Part shown: positions 1-9,020 of the stretch, piece after piece
Numbering within the stretch: position 1 is the first letter of the stretch
How the letters are laid out: each line of letters begins with the position of its first letter
Source: Cyanobacteria bacterium SIG29
GTDB lineage: Bacteria; Cyanobacteriota; Vampirovibrionia; Gastranaerophilales; Gastranaerophilaceae
Length of the DNA stretch: 64,000 nt
Reading direction: 5' to 3'
Assembly (NCBI GenBank): GCA_015152515.1
Contig: SUTV01000002.1
Span: forward strand, 62,001 to 126,000
Translations under genes and position numbers: made by a program
The notes under the pieces: model-generated
Databases searched by the model: none
What the model saw: the letters and a program-made list of their open reading frames with translations, nothing else
What the model was told of the DNA's origin: nothing

Positions 1-915
1 TTCTTTTTCATCAGAATGTCTAGCAACTTTTGTACCATCTTCTAATTCACCTTCGATAGCTTTTACATCTAATGGAGATGGCATAAATGCTACAACGTTA
101 TCTAATAATAATTGAACACCTTTGTTTTTGAATGCTGTACCACAGCAAACAGGAACGATTTGGTTGTTACATACAGCTTTTCTTAAAACAGCTTTTAATT
201 CATCTACAGTTGGTTCTTCACCTTCCATAAATTTCATCATTAAATCATCATCAAATTCAGAAATAGCTTCAACTAAAGCAGCTCTGTATTCTTGAGCTTT
301 ATCCATTAAATCAGCTGGAACATCTTCAACTTTAATATCTGTACCCAAATCGTTAGTATAGATATGAGCTTTCATTTCAAATAAGTCGATTAAACCTGTA
401 AATTTGTCTTCTGAACCGATTGGTAATTGAATTGGATGAGCATTGGCATTTAATCTATCTCTTAATTGTCCAACAACTCTATAGAAATCAGCACCAGTTC
501 TATCCATTTTGTTTACGAATACCATTCTTGGTACTTCATATCTATTAGCTTGTCTCCAAACTGTTTCAGATTGAGATTGTACACCACCTACTGCACAGAA
601 TACAGCAACAACACCGTCTAATACACGTAAAGAACGTTCTACTTCGATTGTGAAGTCAACGTGCCCTGGTGTGTCAATGATGTTGAATTGGTGATTTTTC
701 CACATAGCTGTTACAGCAGCTGATTGAATTGTGATACCACGTTCTTTTTCTTGTTCCATAAAGTCAGTTACTGAAGCACCATCGTGTGTTTCACCAAGTT
801 TATGGGTTTTACCTGTGTAGAAAAGAATACGTTCTGTGGTAGTTGTTTTACCTGCGTCGATGTGAGCAGCAATACCAAAGTTTCTTACTCTTTCCAATGG
901 AGTTTGTCTTGCCAT
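1..915 (-). CDS. fusA: elongation factor G, N-terminal part (runs off the window)
   Basis: Translocation GTPase of the ribosome. The 305 codons present read [20 protein letters not shown] and continue with the P-loop AHIDAGKTT (residues 17-25), switch [10 protein letters not shown] and NKMD, followed by the EF-G-specific insert with the conserved [15 protein letters not shown]-type stretch. The C-terminal domains lie beyond base 1. The ATG at 915 follows an AAAGGA Shine-Dalgarno. It is transcribed away from the 1133 gene, so fusA has its own upstream region here instead of directly following rpsG. Family assignment is secure. Confidence 0.97.
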   Translation of the reverse strand, partial: MARQTPLERVRNFGIAAHIDAGKTTTTERILFYTGKTHKLGETHDGASVTDFMEQEKERGITIQSAAVTAMWKNHQFNIIDTPGHVDFTIEVERSLRVLDGVVAVFCAVGGVQSQSETVWRQANRYEVPRMVFVNKMDRTGADFYRVVGQLRDRLNANAHPIQLPIGSEDKFTGLIDLFEMKAHIYTNDLGTDIKVEDVPADLMDKAQEYRAALVEAISEFDDDLMMKFMEGEEPTVDELKAVLRKAVCNNQIVPVCCGTAFKNKGVQLLLDNVVAFMPSPLDVKAIEGELEDGTKVARHSDEKE

Positions 916-952
916 TTTGTTTTTCCTTTTATTGTTACTACTTTTATTAAAA

Positions 953-981
953 TTTAACTCAGCTTACGCCATTAGTATAAT
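953..981 (+). promoter_or_regulatory. possible promoter for the 1133 gene
   Basis: TTTAAC at 953-958 and TATAAT at 976-981 are 17 bp apart on the + strand. This would give a leader of about 145 nt before the small gene at 1133. The region is very AT-rich, so a chance match is possible. Confidence 0.3.
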
Positions 982-1132
982 CTTTACATAAACACAATTT
1001 TTTTTAAAGAACTTGATTATATTTTTGAAATTTTTATGTAAAGAAAAATTAAAATTTACTTTTTTGAACTAAAGTTTTTTGTTTTTTTGACGACAAAACC
1101 CTCATCACAAGATTTGAAAAGGAGAGTTATTC

Positions 1133-1357
1133 ATGTCAAACGAAAGAAGATTAATCTTTAGAAACATTATTGGTGATGCTCAAGCAACTATTAATGCTAT
1201 TCAAAAATATATTACAGAAAATTCTCCAAGCAAAACTATTAATGATGTTGAATGCGAAATTGAAGAAGCACCAGCAGATTCAATCAACAGAGTAATCAAT
1301 GCTGTTGCTTGCGAAGAAACAAACGCTGAAATTCAAGGAATTATTAATAGACTATAG
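1133..1357 (+). CDS. small hypothetical protein (74 aa)
   Basis: Unrecognised small acidic soluble protein with no signal peptide or membrane segment. It starts with ATG after a strong GGAGAG Shine-Dalgarno (spacing about 7) and has two cysteines (in NDVECEIEE and NAVACEETN). It is predicted mostly helical. It sits alone between the divergent fusA and the downstream asnS, 64 bp before the asnS start. Codon use matches the neighbours and the ribosome site is good, so it is probably a real gene; the function is unknown. Confidence 0.7.
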   Translation: MSNERRLIFRNIIGDAQATINAIQKYITENSPSKTINDVECEIEEAPADSINRVINAVACEETNAEIQGIINRL

Positions 1358-1421
1358 TTTAATTTGAATTAAAAATATGATAAAATTAACCCGCATAGTA
1401 TTTTATGGGGTTAATTTTATT

Positions 1422-2708
1422 ATGAAAAAAATATGGATTCGCGACATTAAAGATTACGAAGACAAAGAAGTAACTCTTCAAGGATGGCTTTATAACAAAC
1501 GTTCTAGTGGAAAACTTCATTTCCTTCAATTACGCGATGGTACTGCAGAAATTCAAGCAGTCGTTTTTAAAGGTAATGTTTCAGAAGAAGTTTTTGAACT
1601 TGCCGATAAAATAACTCAAGAAAGTTCAATTGAAGTTATTGGTACTGTAAAAAAACATGACCGTTCTAAAATTGGTTATGAAATCGACGCAACAAATGTA
1701 AAAATCTTAAGTGTAGCAAATGATTATCCAATCACTCCAAAAGAACACGGTCCACACTTTTTAATGGAACATCGTCATTTATGGCTTCGTTCATTAAAAC
1801 AAAAAGCTATATTAAATATCCGTCACAGAATTATAAAATCAGTTCGTGATTTCTTTGATTCACACGGGTTCACACTTGTTGATGCTCCTATTTTCACACC
1901 AAACGCTTGTGAAGGTTCAACAACTTTATTTGAAACAGATTATTTTGACCAAAAAGCATATTTAAGCCAATCAGGTCAATTATATATGGAAGCAGCAGCT
2001 ATGGCTGTTGGTAAAGCATATTGTTTTGGTCCAACTTTTAGAGCAGAAAAATCTAAAACTCGCCGTCATTTAACAGAATTTTGGATGGTTGAACCAGAAA
2101 TGGCATTTGCTGATATTTGGGATGATATGGATTTAGCTGAAGAATTTGTTGAATACATTGTCGCTCAAGTACTTGAACACAATAGGGCTGATTTAGAAAC
2201 TCTTGAAAGAGATATTTCTAAACTTGAAAAAATCAAACGCCCATTCCCTAGAATTTCTTATGACGAAGCAATTGAAATTCTTCACAAAAAAGGAAATGAT
2301 ACTCCTTATGGAGAAGACTTTGGTGGCGATGAAGAAACTCTTATTTCAGAAGAATTTGATAGACCTGTTATGATTCACCATTATCCAATGAGCGTTAAAG
2401 CTTTCTATTTCAAACAAGCAGAAAATGACAAAGCAGCTTGTGTTGATATGATTGCACCAGAAGGTTATGGAGAAATCATTGGTGGTGGACAAAGAGAAGA
2501 AGACATTGATAAATTAATGGCTAAAATTAATGAACACAATTTAAATCCTGAAACATTCAACTGGTATTTAGACTTAAGAAAATATGGTAGCGTTCCTCAT
2601 GCCGGTTTTGGTTTAGGTATTGAAAGAACAGTTGCTTGGATATGCGGACTTCATCACGTTCGTGAAACAATTCCATTTGCAAGGTTAATGGATAGATTAA
2701 GACCATAA
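1422..2708 (+). CDS. asnS: asparaginyl-tRNA synthetase
   Basis: Class IIb aminoacyl-tRNA synthetase that charges tRNA-Asn. An N-terminal OB-fold anticodon-binding domain (about residues 1-110, with [20 protein letters not shown]) is followed by the class II core with motif 2 ([24 protein letters not shown]) and motif 3 ([15 protein letters not shown]). The end [16 protein letters not shown] is typical of AsnS, not AspS. A longer frame opens at 1377, but its first 15 codons ([15 protein letters not shown]) are not family-like, so I choose the ATG at 1422, which gives 428 aa. The gene is followed directly by a terminator. Confidence 0.95.
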   Translation: MKKIWIRDIKDYEDKEVTLQGWLYNKRSSGKLHFLQLRDGTAEIQAVVFKGNVSEEVFELADKITQESSIEVIGTVKKHDRSKIGYEIDATNVKILSVANDYPITPKEHGPHFLMEHRHLWLRSLKQKAILNIRHRIIKSVRDFFDSHGFTLVDAPIFTPNACEGSTTLFETDYFDQKAYLSQSGQLYMEAAAMAVGKAYCFGPTFRAEKSKTRRHLTEFWMVEPEMAFADIWDDMDLAEEFVEYIVAQVLEHNRADLETLERDISKLEKIKRPFPRISYDEAIEILHKKGNDTPYGEDFGGDEETLISEEFDRPVMIHHYPMSVKAFYFKQAENDKAACVDMIAPEGYGEIIGGGQREEDIDKLMAKINEHNLNPETFNWYLDLRKYGSVPHAGFGLGIERTVAWICGLHHVRETIPFARLMDRLRP

Positions 2709-2734
2709 AAAAGAGGCGAATGCCTCTTTTTTTT
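2707..2734 (+). terminator. intrinsic terminator after asnS
   Basis: GAGGC (2713-2717), a gaat loop and GCCTC (2722-2726) are followed by eight T and preceded by six A. It could work on both strands, but only asnS reads into it. Confidence 0.85.
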
Positions 2735-2798
2735 ATATTAATACTTTTAAATTATGTAAAAGATTAGTTTTTGATTAAATTTATTTTATAATTAAAGA

Positions 2799-3281
2799 AT
2801 GAGAATATTAGGCATAGACCCAGGGCTTGCAATTGTAGGCTACGGCATAATTGATATAGAAAAAGATGAAAACTATCTTGTTTCATCAGGTTCAATTCAA
2901 ACTGATAAAAATAACAATGATTCAGCTAGATTACTTGAAATCCAAACAGATATGCAAACAATTATAGATACATACAAACCTGATGTTGCAAGCATAGAAA
3001 AACTATTTTATTTCAAAAATCAAAAAACAATTATCCCAGTAGCAGAAGCTAGAGGTGTAATTTTAGCCACATTAGAAAAAAACAATATAAAAATTGCAGA
3101 ATTTACCCCTATAGAAGTAAAACAAATGATTACTGGTTATGGCAGAGCTTCAAAACAAGAAGTTGCTAAAATTGTAGAGATGTCTATAAAATATAAAAAA
3201 CTACCAAAATTAGATGATACTTTAGACTCTATCGCAATAGCACTATGCTATGGAAGAAGTAACCCAACAACAAGGAATTAA
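2799..3281 (+). CDS. ruvC: Holliday junction resolvase RuvC
   Basis: Endonuclease that resolves Holliday junctions with RuvAB. The RNase H-fold catalytic acids are visible: D7 in GIDPG, E67 in ASIEKLFYFKN, and D140/D143 in the DDTLDSIAIALCY helix. The length of 160 aa is normal for the family. There is no Shine-Dalgarno sequence; instead TATAAT (2787-2792) ends 6 bases before the ATG, which suggests a leaderless mRNA. The stop codon overlaps the next gene's ATG by one base. Confidence 0.95.
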   Translation: MRILGIDPGLAIVGYGIIDIEKDENYLVSSGSIQTDKNNNDSARLLEIQTDMQTIIDTYKPDVASIEKLFYFKNQKTIIPVAEARGVILATLEKNNIKIAEFTPIEVKQMITGYGRASKQEVAKIVEMSIKYKKLPKLDDTLDSIAIALCYGRSNPTTRN

Positions 3282-3724
3282 TGATGATTAACAAAGAACT
3301 TTTAAAAGTATTGAGTATTTTTTCAATAATTATAGGTGCAATTTTAGGTGTTTTACCCTTAATTCCAGCTTTAACAGGAATTGCTTTTTTCTTATTATTA
3401 TTCATTGTTTCACCATTTATATTAATTTATTTCAAACACATAAAAATAATTGAAGATTATAATATGGAAAAATGTTTAATCATTGGTGCAATTTCAGGTG
3501 CAATTGCTTGCGTTGGATTTACACTCATCTATTTTCCAATAGCTTTTATTTTACAATTAATTTTCAAAATAAATTCTTTTATTTGGATAAAAGTACTATT
3601 TACAAACATTGGATTTGTAATTCCAATGGTATTTTTCACTTCAATTATAAGTGCAATTTCTAATTCTTTTTCTGCATTTTTAATTGCATACTATTTTGAA
3701 TTTATAAAACAAAACAAACAATAA
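3281..3724 (+). CDS. hypothetical inner-membrane protein, about 4 TM
   Basis: A 147-aa hydrophobic protein with about four membrane segments (about residues 8-27, 30-52, 64-95 and 103-140). I recognise no family. It overlaps ruvC by one base (TAATG). A second ATG at 3284 lies better spaced from the AGGA at 3273-3276, so the true start may be 3284. It is probably co-transcribed with ruvC and mtnA. The position gives no functional clue. Confidence 0.75.
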   Translation: MMINKELLKVLSIFSIIIGAILGVLPLIPALTGIAFFLLLFIVSPFILIYFKHIKIIEDYNMEKCLIIGAISGAIACVGFTLIYFPIAFILQLIFKINSFIWIKVLFTNIGFVIPMVFFTSIISAISNSFSAFLIAYYFEFIKQNKQ

Positions 3725-3736
3725 AAGGACTTAATT

Positions 3737-4795
3737 ATGGCTTTTGAATCTAAAATTAAAACAATCGAATGGGTTGATAATGTATCAAGAATGATTGACC
3801 AAACAATTCTTCCATACGAATTTAAAACCGTTGATATAAAAACCACAAAAGAAATGTATTATGCTATTAAAGATATGATTGTTAGAGGTGCCCCAGCTAT
3901 TGGTATTGCAGGTGCACACGGAGTTAGTTTATCAGCTATTGAACTATCAAAAACCATAAACGATAAAAATGAATTTCTAACAGAATTACAAAAACAAGCA
4001 GACTATTTAAAATCATCAAGACCAACTGCTGTTAATCTAATGTGGGCAGTTGATAAACAAATGCAATTAGCAAAAAATACTCAAGGTGATGTTAAAGAAA
4101 TTACAAAAGCTTTAATTGAAAACGGCATAAAACTAGAAAACGAAGATATTGAAATAAATAAAAAAATGGGGGATTATGGCGCAGAAGTTGTACCAAAAGG
4201 TGCTACTATTTTAACCCATTGTAATGCTGGTGCTTTAGCAACAGTTGGCTATGGCACAGCTTTAGGTGTTATTAGAAGCGCATATGCAAAAGACCCAACT
4301 ATTAAAGTTTTTGCAGATGAAACTCGACCACGCCAACAAGGAGCAAGGCTAACTACTTGGGAATTAACTCAAGATGGAATTCCTACCACCTTAATTACAG
4401 ATGGTATGTGTTCATATTTCATGTCTAAAGGTATGATTCAAATGGTTGTTGTTGGTGCAGATAGAATTGCAGCAAATGGAGATACAGCAAATAAAATAGG
4501 AACATACACAGTTGCTATTGCAGCAAAATATCATAATATTCCATTTTATATTGCAGCACCACTTTCAACAATTGATACCTCAATTAAATCAGGTAAAGAA
4601 ATCCCGATTGAAGAACGTTCGCATGAAGAAGTTACCCATATAAATGGCGACTGGATTTGTGCAAAAGACGTGAACATAATAAACCCTGGATTTGATGTAA
4701 CTCCACACGAGTTAATCACAGGTATTATCACAGAAAAAGGTATTTTAAAACCTGATTTTGAAACATCTATAAGAAAAGCGTTTTTAAATAATTAA
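3737..4795 (+). CDS. mtnA: methylthioribose-1-phosphate isomerase
   Basis: Converts 5-methylthioribose-1-phosphate to methylthioribulose-1-phosphate in the methionine salvage pathway. It shows the family signatures RGAPAIG (50-56), THCNAGALAT with catalytic Cys162, and VVVGADRIAANGD with Asp242; these match the C160/D240 pair of the B. subtilis enzyme. The length of 352 aa is normal. It has an AAAGGA ribosome site. No other mtn gene is nearby, so the pathway must be completed elsewhere or the enzyme serves another purine-sugar salvage route. An eIF2B-like protein is less likely because both catalytic residues are present. Confidence 0.93.
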   Translation: MAFESKIKTIEWVDNVSRMIDQTILPYEFKTVDIKTTKEMYYAIKDMIVRGAPAIGIAGAHGVSLSAIELSKTINDKNEFLTELQKQADYLKSSRPTAVNLMWAVDKQMQLAKNTQGDVKEITKALIENGIKLENEDIEINKKMGDYGAEVVPKGATILTHCNAGALATVGYGTALGVIRSAYAKDPTIKVFADETRPRQQGARLTTWELTQDGIPTTLITDGMCSYFMSKGMIQMVVVGADRIAANGDTANKIGTYTVAIAAKYHNIPFYIAAPLSTIDTSIKSGKEIPIEERSHEEVTHINGDWICAKDVNIINPGFDVTPHELITGIITEKGILKPDFETSIRKAFLNN

Positions 4796-4806
4796 ACATT
4801 TGTTTA

Positions 4807-4835
4807 TTGTCAAACCCAATCAAAAATGATAAAAT
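4807..4835 (+). promoter_or_regulatory. sigma70-type promoter for the Skp-like gene
   Basis: TTGTCA (4807-4812) and TAAAAT (4830-4835) are separated by exactly 17 bp, placing the start near 4842 and a short leader before the ATG at 4860. Confidence 0.6.
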
Positions 4836-4859
4836 TTGGCAAGATAAGAGGAATTAATT

Positions 4860-5327
4860 ATGAAAAAACAAATTAAACTTGTAACACTGTCTGTATTGGT
4901 GTTTGCGCTTGGTATGACAGCAGGGAATTTTGCCGTTAGCGATGTTCCTGCAAATTACAAAGTTGCTATAGTAGATGTTCAAAAAGTTGTATCATCATCA
5001 GCTCAAGTTAAAGCTCTAAAAGCTGACCAAAAGAAAAAAGGTCAAGAACTTGCCAAATTTATAGAAACAGCTAAAACAGCTATTGAAAAAGAAAAAGATA
5101 CAAAAAAACGCGAAGCTCTTGAACAAAAATATAACAAAGAATTCAATGCTAAACGCTTAGAAATGGCAAAAACAAATGAGAAAAAATTATTAGAAATTGA
5201 TAAAAACATAACTGACCTAATCAATACAAAAGCAAAAGAAGACGGTTATAATTTAGTTCTAGTAAAAGGAGCTGTATTATCAGGTGGAACCGATATTACA
5301 GACGAAATTACAAAAGCTGTAAAATAA
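4860..5327 (+). CDS. OmpH/Skp-family periplasmic chaperone-like protein (1)
   Basis: Skp-like proteins hold unfolded outer-membrane proteins in the periplasm. A signal peptide covers about residues 1-25 (MKKQIKLVTL, then a hydrophobic core ending near GNFA). It is followed by the family start KVAIVDVQKVVSSS, a long charged coiled coil (about 45-115) and the closing AKEDGYNLVLVKGAVLSGGTDITDEI. The length of 155 aa fits. A second, diverged member lies at 6506 on the other side of aroF. The gene has its own promoter and terminator, so it is monocistronic. Confidence 0.88.
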   Translation: MKKQIKLVTLSVLVFALGMTAGNFAVSDVPANYKVAIVDVQKVVSSSAQVKALKADQKKKGQELAKFIETAKTAIEKEKDTKKREALEQKYNKEFNAKRLEMAKTNEKKLLEIDKNITDLINTKAKEDGYNLVLVKGAVLSGGTDITDEITKAVK

Positions 5328-5343
5328 AAAATAAATAAAATAC

Positions 5344-5378
5344 AAAAAAATCATCATATTAATTATGATGATTTTTTT
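5344..5378. terminator. bidirectional terminator between the Skp-like gene and aroF
   Basis: A 15-bp perfect hairpin: seven A plus TCATCATA, loop TTAAT (5359-5363), then TATGATGA plus seven T. The flanking A and T tracts let it end both the + strand Skp-like gene and the - strand aroF. Confidence 0.9.
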
Positions 5379-5395
5379 ATTTGAAAATATTTAAA

Positions 5396-6406
5396 TTAAA
5401 ATGATTTTTTCATTATTGTAGCAAATGCTTTTAAATCATTAAATAAAACTGAAAACTCTTCTGGACAAAGTGATTGAGCACCATCACATAAAGCTGTTTC
5501 AGGTGAGTTATGAACTTCGATAATAAGCCCATTAGCACCAGCAGCTACAGAAGCTTTTGACATAGGTGCCACTTTATCTCTTAAACCAGTTGCATGGCTT
5601 GGGTCAACAACTATTGGCAAATGGCTTATTTTTTGAACAACAGGAATAGCAGAAACATCAAGAGTATTTCTTGTAATATGCTCAAAAGTTCTTATACCGC
5701 GTTCGCATAAAATAACTTCTCTATTCCCACCAGCCATAATATATTCTGCAGACATTAAAAGTTCTTCAACTGTTGCGCTTAAACCCCTTTTTAAAAGTAC
5801 AGGTTTTTTAATTTCACCTAATGCTTTTAATAAGTTGAAATTTTGCATATTTCTAGCACCAACTTGCAAAATATCAACATACTTTAAAAACATAGGTATT
5901 TGGTTTACTTCCATAACTTCAGAAGTTACAGCCATATTATATTTATCAGCAACTTCTTTTAATATTTTAAGCCCTTCTTCGCCTAAACCTTGAAAAGCAT
6001 AAGGTGATGTTCTTGGTTTAAAAGCACCTCCACGAAGAACTCTAACACCAGCTTCAGCCAATTTTTTAGCAGTAGCATCAACTTGGTCATAAGTTTCTAC
6101 ACTACAAGGTCCTGCAATCATCCCAATATAATTACCACCAAATTTAACACCTTTAACATCAATAATGGTATCTTCAGGCTTAAAAACTCTACTTACAAGT
6201 TTATAAGGAGAAGAAATTCTAATAACTTCACTAACGCCATCTAAAAGTTCGATATCACGTTTATCAATAACTTTTCTACCAACAGCACCAATTACTGTAT
6301 GGTCAGCACCGTTAGAAACATGCGCTTCAAAACCACGCTCTTTAATAAAAGAAATAACTTTTTGAATTTTTTCCTCAGAACTCTGAGGTTGCATTACTAT
6401 TAACAT
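5396..6406 (-). CDS. aroF: 3-deoxy-7-phosphoheptulonate synthase (DAHP synthase, AroF/class I beta)
   Basis: First enzyme of the shikimate pathway; condenses phosphoenolpyruvate with erythrose-4-phosphate. It has an N-terminal ferredoxin-like regulatory domain (about 1-70, MLIVMQPQSSEEKIQKVISF), as in the Thermotoga-type enzyme, followed by the barrel with IAGPCSVE, RGGAFKPRTSPYAFQGLG, LQVGARNMQNF, LLKRG and VVDPSHATG. The regulatory domain implies feedback control by aromatic amino acids. The ATG follows GGAGAG. No other aro genes are close. Confidence 0.95.
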   Translation of the reverse strand: MLIVMQPQSSEEKIQKVISFIKERGFEAHVSNGADHTVIGAVGRKVIDKRDIELLDGVSEVIRISSPYKLVSRVFKPEDTIIDVKGVKFGGNYIGMIAGPCSVETYDQVDATAKKLAEAGVRVLRGGAFKPRTSPYAFQGLGEEGLKILKEVADKYNMAVTSEVMEVNQIPMFLKYVDILQVGARNMQNFNLLKALGEIKKPVLLKRGLSATVEELLMSAEYIMAGGNREVILCERGIRTFEHITRNTLDVSAIPVVQKISHLPIVVDPSHATGLRDKVAPMSKASVAAGANGLIIEVHNSPETALCDGAQSLCPEEFSVLFNDLKAFATIMKKSF

Positions 6407-6505
6407 ATTTCATCTCTCCTTAGCTTGATTATATAATAGACATAGAAATTTTGCTTGTTTTTATATACATCATTTGCTAAAATTAACTTATTATAGGAGG
6501 TTATA

Positions 6506-6958
6506 ATGTTAAAAATAAAATTTCTTCTAACAGCAATGTTAATTATGTTAGCAACAAACATGACTGCAAATGCAGCAAATATTGGATATGCAGATTTCCA
6601 AAAAGTTTTATCAGAATATAAATATGCTAAAAGCGCATATAAAGATATCGATAATAAATTACTTGAATTACAACAATATGTAATTGATAAAGATAAACAA
6701 TTCAAAGCTATTGAATCACCTATTCAAAAGAAAACTTTTGAAGAACAAATTAAAAAAGAATTCAAAGCAAAAGAAGATAGAATTTATAACTTAAAAGTAC
6801 AAAAAGAAAAAGAAATTCAAAATAATATCTTAACTGCATCAAAATCAGTAGCAGCAACTAAAAAATTAGATGTTGTTTTAGATTACAGCGTAGTTTATGC
6901 TGGTGGTGTTGATGTAACAAACGACATCATCCAATATTTAAACTCACCAAAAAAATAA
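6506..6958 (+). CDS. OmpH/Skp-family periplasmic chaperone-like protein (2)
   Basis: A 150-aa secreted protein with a clear signal peptide (MLKIKFLLTAMLIMLATNMTANA, cleavage after ANA). The Skp-like start NIGYADFQKVLSEYKYAK is followed by a charged helical region and the closing KLDVVLDYSVVYAGGVDVTNDII, which parallels the end of the protein at 4860. The two are diverged paralogues. A strong AGGAGG ribosome site precedes the ATG. The gene ends in its own terminator. Confidence 0.85.
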   Translation: MLKIKFLLTAMLIMLATNMTANAANIGYADFQKVLSEYKYAKSAYKDIDNKLLELQQYVIDKDKQFKAIESPIQKKTFEEQIKKEFKAKEDRIYNLKVQKEKEIQNNILTASKSVAATKKLDVVLDYSVVYAGGVDVTNDIIQYLNSPKK

Positions 6959-6978
6959 CATAAGATTAAATTATTAAA

Positions 6979-7005
6979 AAAAGAAGCCTTACATGGGCTT
7001 CTTTT
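6979..7005 (+). terminator. terminator after the second Skp-like gene
   Basis: GAAGCC (6983-6988), a 7-base loop and GGCTTC (6996-7001) with flanking A and T runs. It stands 22 bases before the next start codon, so some read-through into the phosphorylase gene is possible. Confidence 0.75.
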
Positions 7006-7026
7006 CTCAACTTTATAGGAGTTTAT

Positions 7027-8331
7027 ATGAAAATAGTTGACATTATTGAAAAAAAGAAAAAAGGTCTAACTTTAACAGAAGAAGAAATTAAATTCTTTAT
7101 TGATGGAATTATGGATAATTCTATTGCAGATTACCAAGCAAGTGCTCTTTTAATGGCAATTTATTTTAAAGGAATGACTTTAGATGAAACAACTTGGCTA
7201 ACAAAATATATGGTTGAATCAGGTGAAATCCTTGATTTATCAGATATTTCAAAAGATATTGTTGATAAACACTCAACAGGTGGTGTTGGCGATAAAATTA
7301 CATTAATGTTCTTACCTTTAATGGCAGCGGCAGGTATTCATACCGCAAAATTATCAGGTCGTGGTTTAGGTCATACTGGTGGAACTATTGATAAATTAGA
7401 ATCAATACCAAACTTCAAAACAGATTTAAGCATTGATGAATTTAAAGCAAAAGTAAAAGAACTCAATACTGCAATCGCATCACAAACTTTATCTTTAGCG
7501 CCAGCAGATGGTAAATTATATGCGCTTCGTGATGTAACATCTACCGTTGATATTATTCCATTAATTGCATCATCTGTTGTATCTAAAAAAATTGCATCAG
7601 GTGCAAACCATATTGTATTAGATGTTAAATGTGGTTCAGGTGCATTTATTAAAACACCTGAAGAAGCTGAAAAATTATCAACAGTTATGGTTGAAGTTGG
7701 TAAACGCTTAAACAGAAACATTTGCGCAGTTATTAGTTCTATGGATCAACCTTTAGGTAGAGCTATTGGTAACTCTGTTGAAATTCAAGAAGTTATTGAA
7801 TTTTTAAAAGGCAATATGGAAGTAGATTTAAAAGAAATCACTTATACACTTTGCCAAACAGCATTTGAAAAAGCAGGCAAATTCTCTTCTAAAGAAGAAG
7901 CTTATAAATATTTAGATGAATTAATTGAAAGCGGTAAAGCACTAGAAAAATTCAGAGAAATTGTGAAATCTCAAAATGGTGATGATTCTATTATTGAAGA
8001 TTACACAAAACTACCTCAAGCTAGCATTAAATATGAAGTTAAAGCAACTAAAGATGGTTTTGTAAAAAACATTGATGCTTTAAAAATCGCAAAAGCGTGC
8101 AAGAATTTAGGTGCTGGTCGTGATAAAAAATCTGACCCAATTGATTATTCAGCTGGTATTTATTTAACTCAAAAATATGCAGAACCTGTTTGCGAAGGCG
8201 AAACAATTGCTGTTCTATATACTAATAAAAATGAAGCAATTAAAGACGCTGAAAAATTAGTTTTAGAAGCATTTGAAATAACAGATGATGAACAACCTCC
8301 TAAATCTTTAATTTATAAAATTATTCATTAA
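7027..8331 (+). CDS. pyrimidine-nucleoside (thymidine) phosphorylase
   Basis: Phosphorolysis of thymidine or uridine to the base plus (deoxy)ribose-1-phosphate. Family features: N-terminal helical domain, KHSTGGVGDKITL (phosphate-binding), the signature SGRGLGHTGGTIDKLESIPNF (about 113-133), DVKCGSGAF, and the C-terminal PYNP domain (about 340-420). The length of 434 aa matches Pdp/DeoA. I cannot separate deoA from pdp by eye, so no symbol is given. It has an AGGAG ribosome site. The gene stands alone between two terminators. Confidence 0.93.
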   Translation: MKIVDIIEKKKKGLTLTEEEIKFFIDGIMDNSIADYQASALLMAIYFKGMTLDETTWLTKYMVESGEILDLSDISKDIVDKHSTGGVGDKITLMFLPLMAAAGIHTAKLSGRGLGHTGGTIDKLESIPNFKTDLSIDEFKAKVKELNTAIASQTLSLAPADGKLYALRDVTSTVDIIPLIASSVVSKKIASGANHIVLDVKCGSGAFIKTPEEAEKLSTVMVEVGKRLNRNICAVISSMDQPLGRAIGNSVEIQEVIEFLKGNMEVDLKEITYTLCQTAFEKAGKFSSKEEAYKYLDELIESGKALEKFREIVKSQNGDDSIIEDYTKLPQASIKYEVKATKDGFVKNIDALKIAKACKNLGAGRDKKSDPIDYSAGIYLTQKYAEPVCEGETIAVLYTNKNEAIKDAEKLVLEAFEITDDEQPPKSLIYKIIH

Positions 8332-8340
8332 TAAATAAAA

Positions 8341-8369
8341 GAAGCTACCTAATTGGTAGCTTCTTTTTT
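8341..8369. terminator. terminator between the phosphorylase and the HAD-like gene
   Basis: GAAGCTACC (8341-8349), loop taatt, GGTAGCTTC (8355-8363) and six T. It separates two converging genes and may serve both. Confidence 0.9.
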
Positions 8370-8377
8370 ATTAAATC

Positions 8378-8716
8378 CTACAATTTATACCAAGGCTGAA
8401 AGTTATTAATTTTATTTTTTAAATCATTATAATTTCCATTAAAACAAATACATCTATCGTCTATATACAACCAACAAAGGTCTTTTTTATTTGTAACACC
8501 TGAAATAATTTCATCAAGATTATTTTCTTTTATCCAATTTTGAACAAGATTAAATTCCCTTGTTGTAAAAATTTTTATTTTGTAGTCTTTTGATATATCT
8601 TCTAAAAATTCTTTTGCACCAATTTTTATTGACGGTATAAAACCTTCAATATAATTACCAGTATATTCATTTAATACACCATCTAAATCAATTAAAATTG
8701 TTTTTTTAAAAAACAT
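8378..8716 (-). CDS. small HAD-like phosphatase-fold protein
   Basis: A 112-aa protein with a compact HAD layout: motif I LIDLDGVLN (nucleophile D10, second acid D12), motif II FTTRE (T51/T52), a lysine-containing stretch TNKKDL (77-80) and motif III-like YIDDR (D86/D87). It lacks a large cap domain and is short for the superfamily. The substrate is unknown. It is divergent from the XRE regulator at 8778; the shared 61-bp gap carries a split inverted repeat, so it may be a regulatory target. Confidence 0.7.
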   Translation of the reverse strand: MFFKKTILIDLDGVLNEYTGNYIEGFIPSIKIGAKEFLEDISKDYKIKIFTTREFNLVQNWIKENNLDEIISGVTNKKDLCWLYIDDRCICFNGNYNDLKNKINNFQPWYKL

Positions 8717-8727
8717 AATTAGTTATC

Positions 8728-8792
8728 CGTGCTATTTGCCTGTTAAATACCATTAAATTATAAACCATAATTTCAGTATGACAAATAGCACG
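8728..8792. promoter_or_regulatory. split 11-bp inverted repeat flanking the XRE promoter
   Basis: CGTGCTATTTG (8728-8738) and its exact reverse complement CAAATAGCACG (8782-8792) are 43 bp apart. The left arm overlaps the -35 TTGCCT (8736-8741). The right arm lies inside codons 2-5 of the XRE gene. TATAAA (8759-8764) is 17 bp from the -35. This suggests autoregulation by looping or paired dimer binding; the regulator's identity is inferred. Confidence 0.55.
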
Positions 8793-8987
8793 ATTAAATT
8801 AATTCAAAATAATATAAAAAAGTACCGAAATGAAAGAAAATTAACACAGGAACAACTTTCAGAAATGGTTGGCATTTCTTGTGATTATTTATCTGAAATC
8901 GAACGAGGAAAAAAGATACCAAGTTTAAAAAGATTTATTGCCATTGTTGAAGCATTGGATATACCATTTACAAAATTTTTCAAATAA
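8778..8987 (+). CDS. small XRE-family (Cro/CI-type) DNA-binding regulator
   Basis: A 69-aa stand-alone HTH_3 domain: IKKYRNERKLTQEQLSEMVGIS (helices 1-3) and DYLSEIERGKKIPSLKRFIAI (recognition helix to helix 5). There is no extra sensing domain. No Shine-Dalgarno sequence precedes the ATG; the nearest -10-like elements (TATAAA 8759-8764, CATAAT 8766-8771) would give a nearly leaderless or leaderless mRNA. It is divergent from the HAD-like gene. It is likely an autorepressor, given the inverted repeat over its promoter and first codons. Confidence 0.88.
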   Translation: MTNSTIKLIQNNIKKYRNERKLTQEQLSEMVGISCDYLSEIERGKKIPSLKRFIAIVEALDIPFTKFFK

Positions 8988-9020
8988 TATCTTCTCTAAA
9001 ATACATATTTTAAAACGCAA

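Noticed and set aside
1377-1421. Upstream extension of asnS
   Set aside because: The 15 extra residues are not AsnS-like; the ATG at 1422 gives the normal length.
6407-6505. Antisense frame across the gap between aroF and the second Skp-like gene
   Set aside because: Covers the coding strand of the signal peptide in reverse and has no ribosome site.
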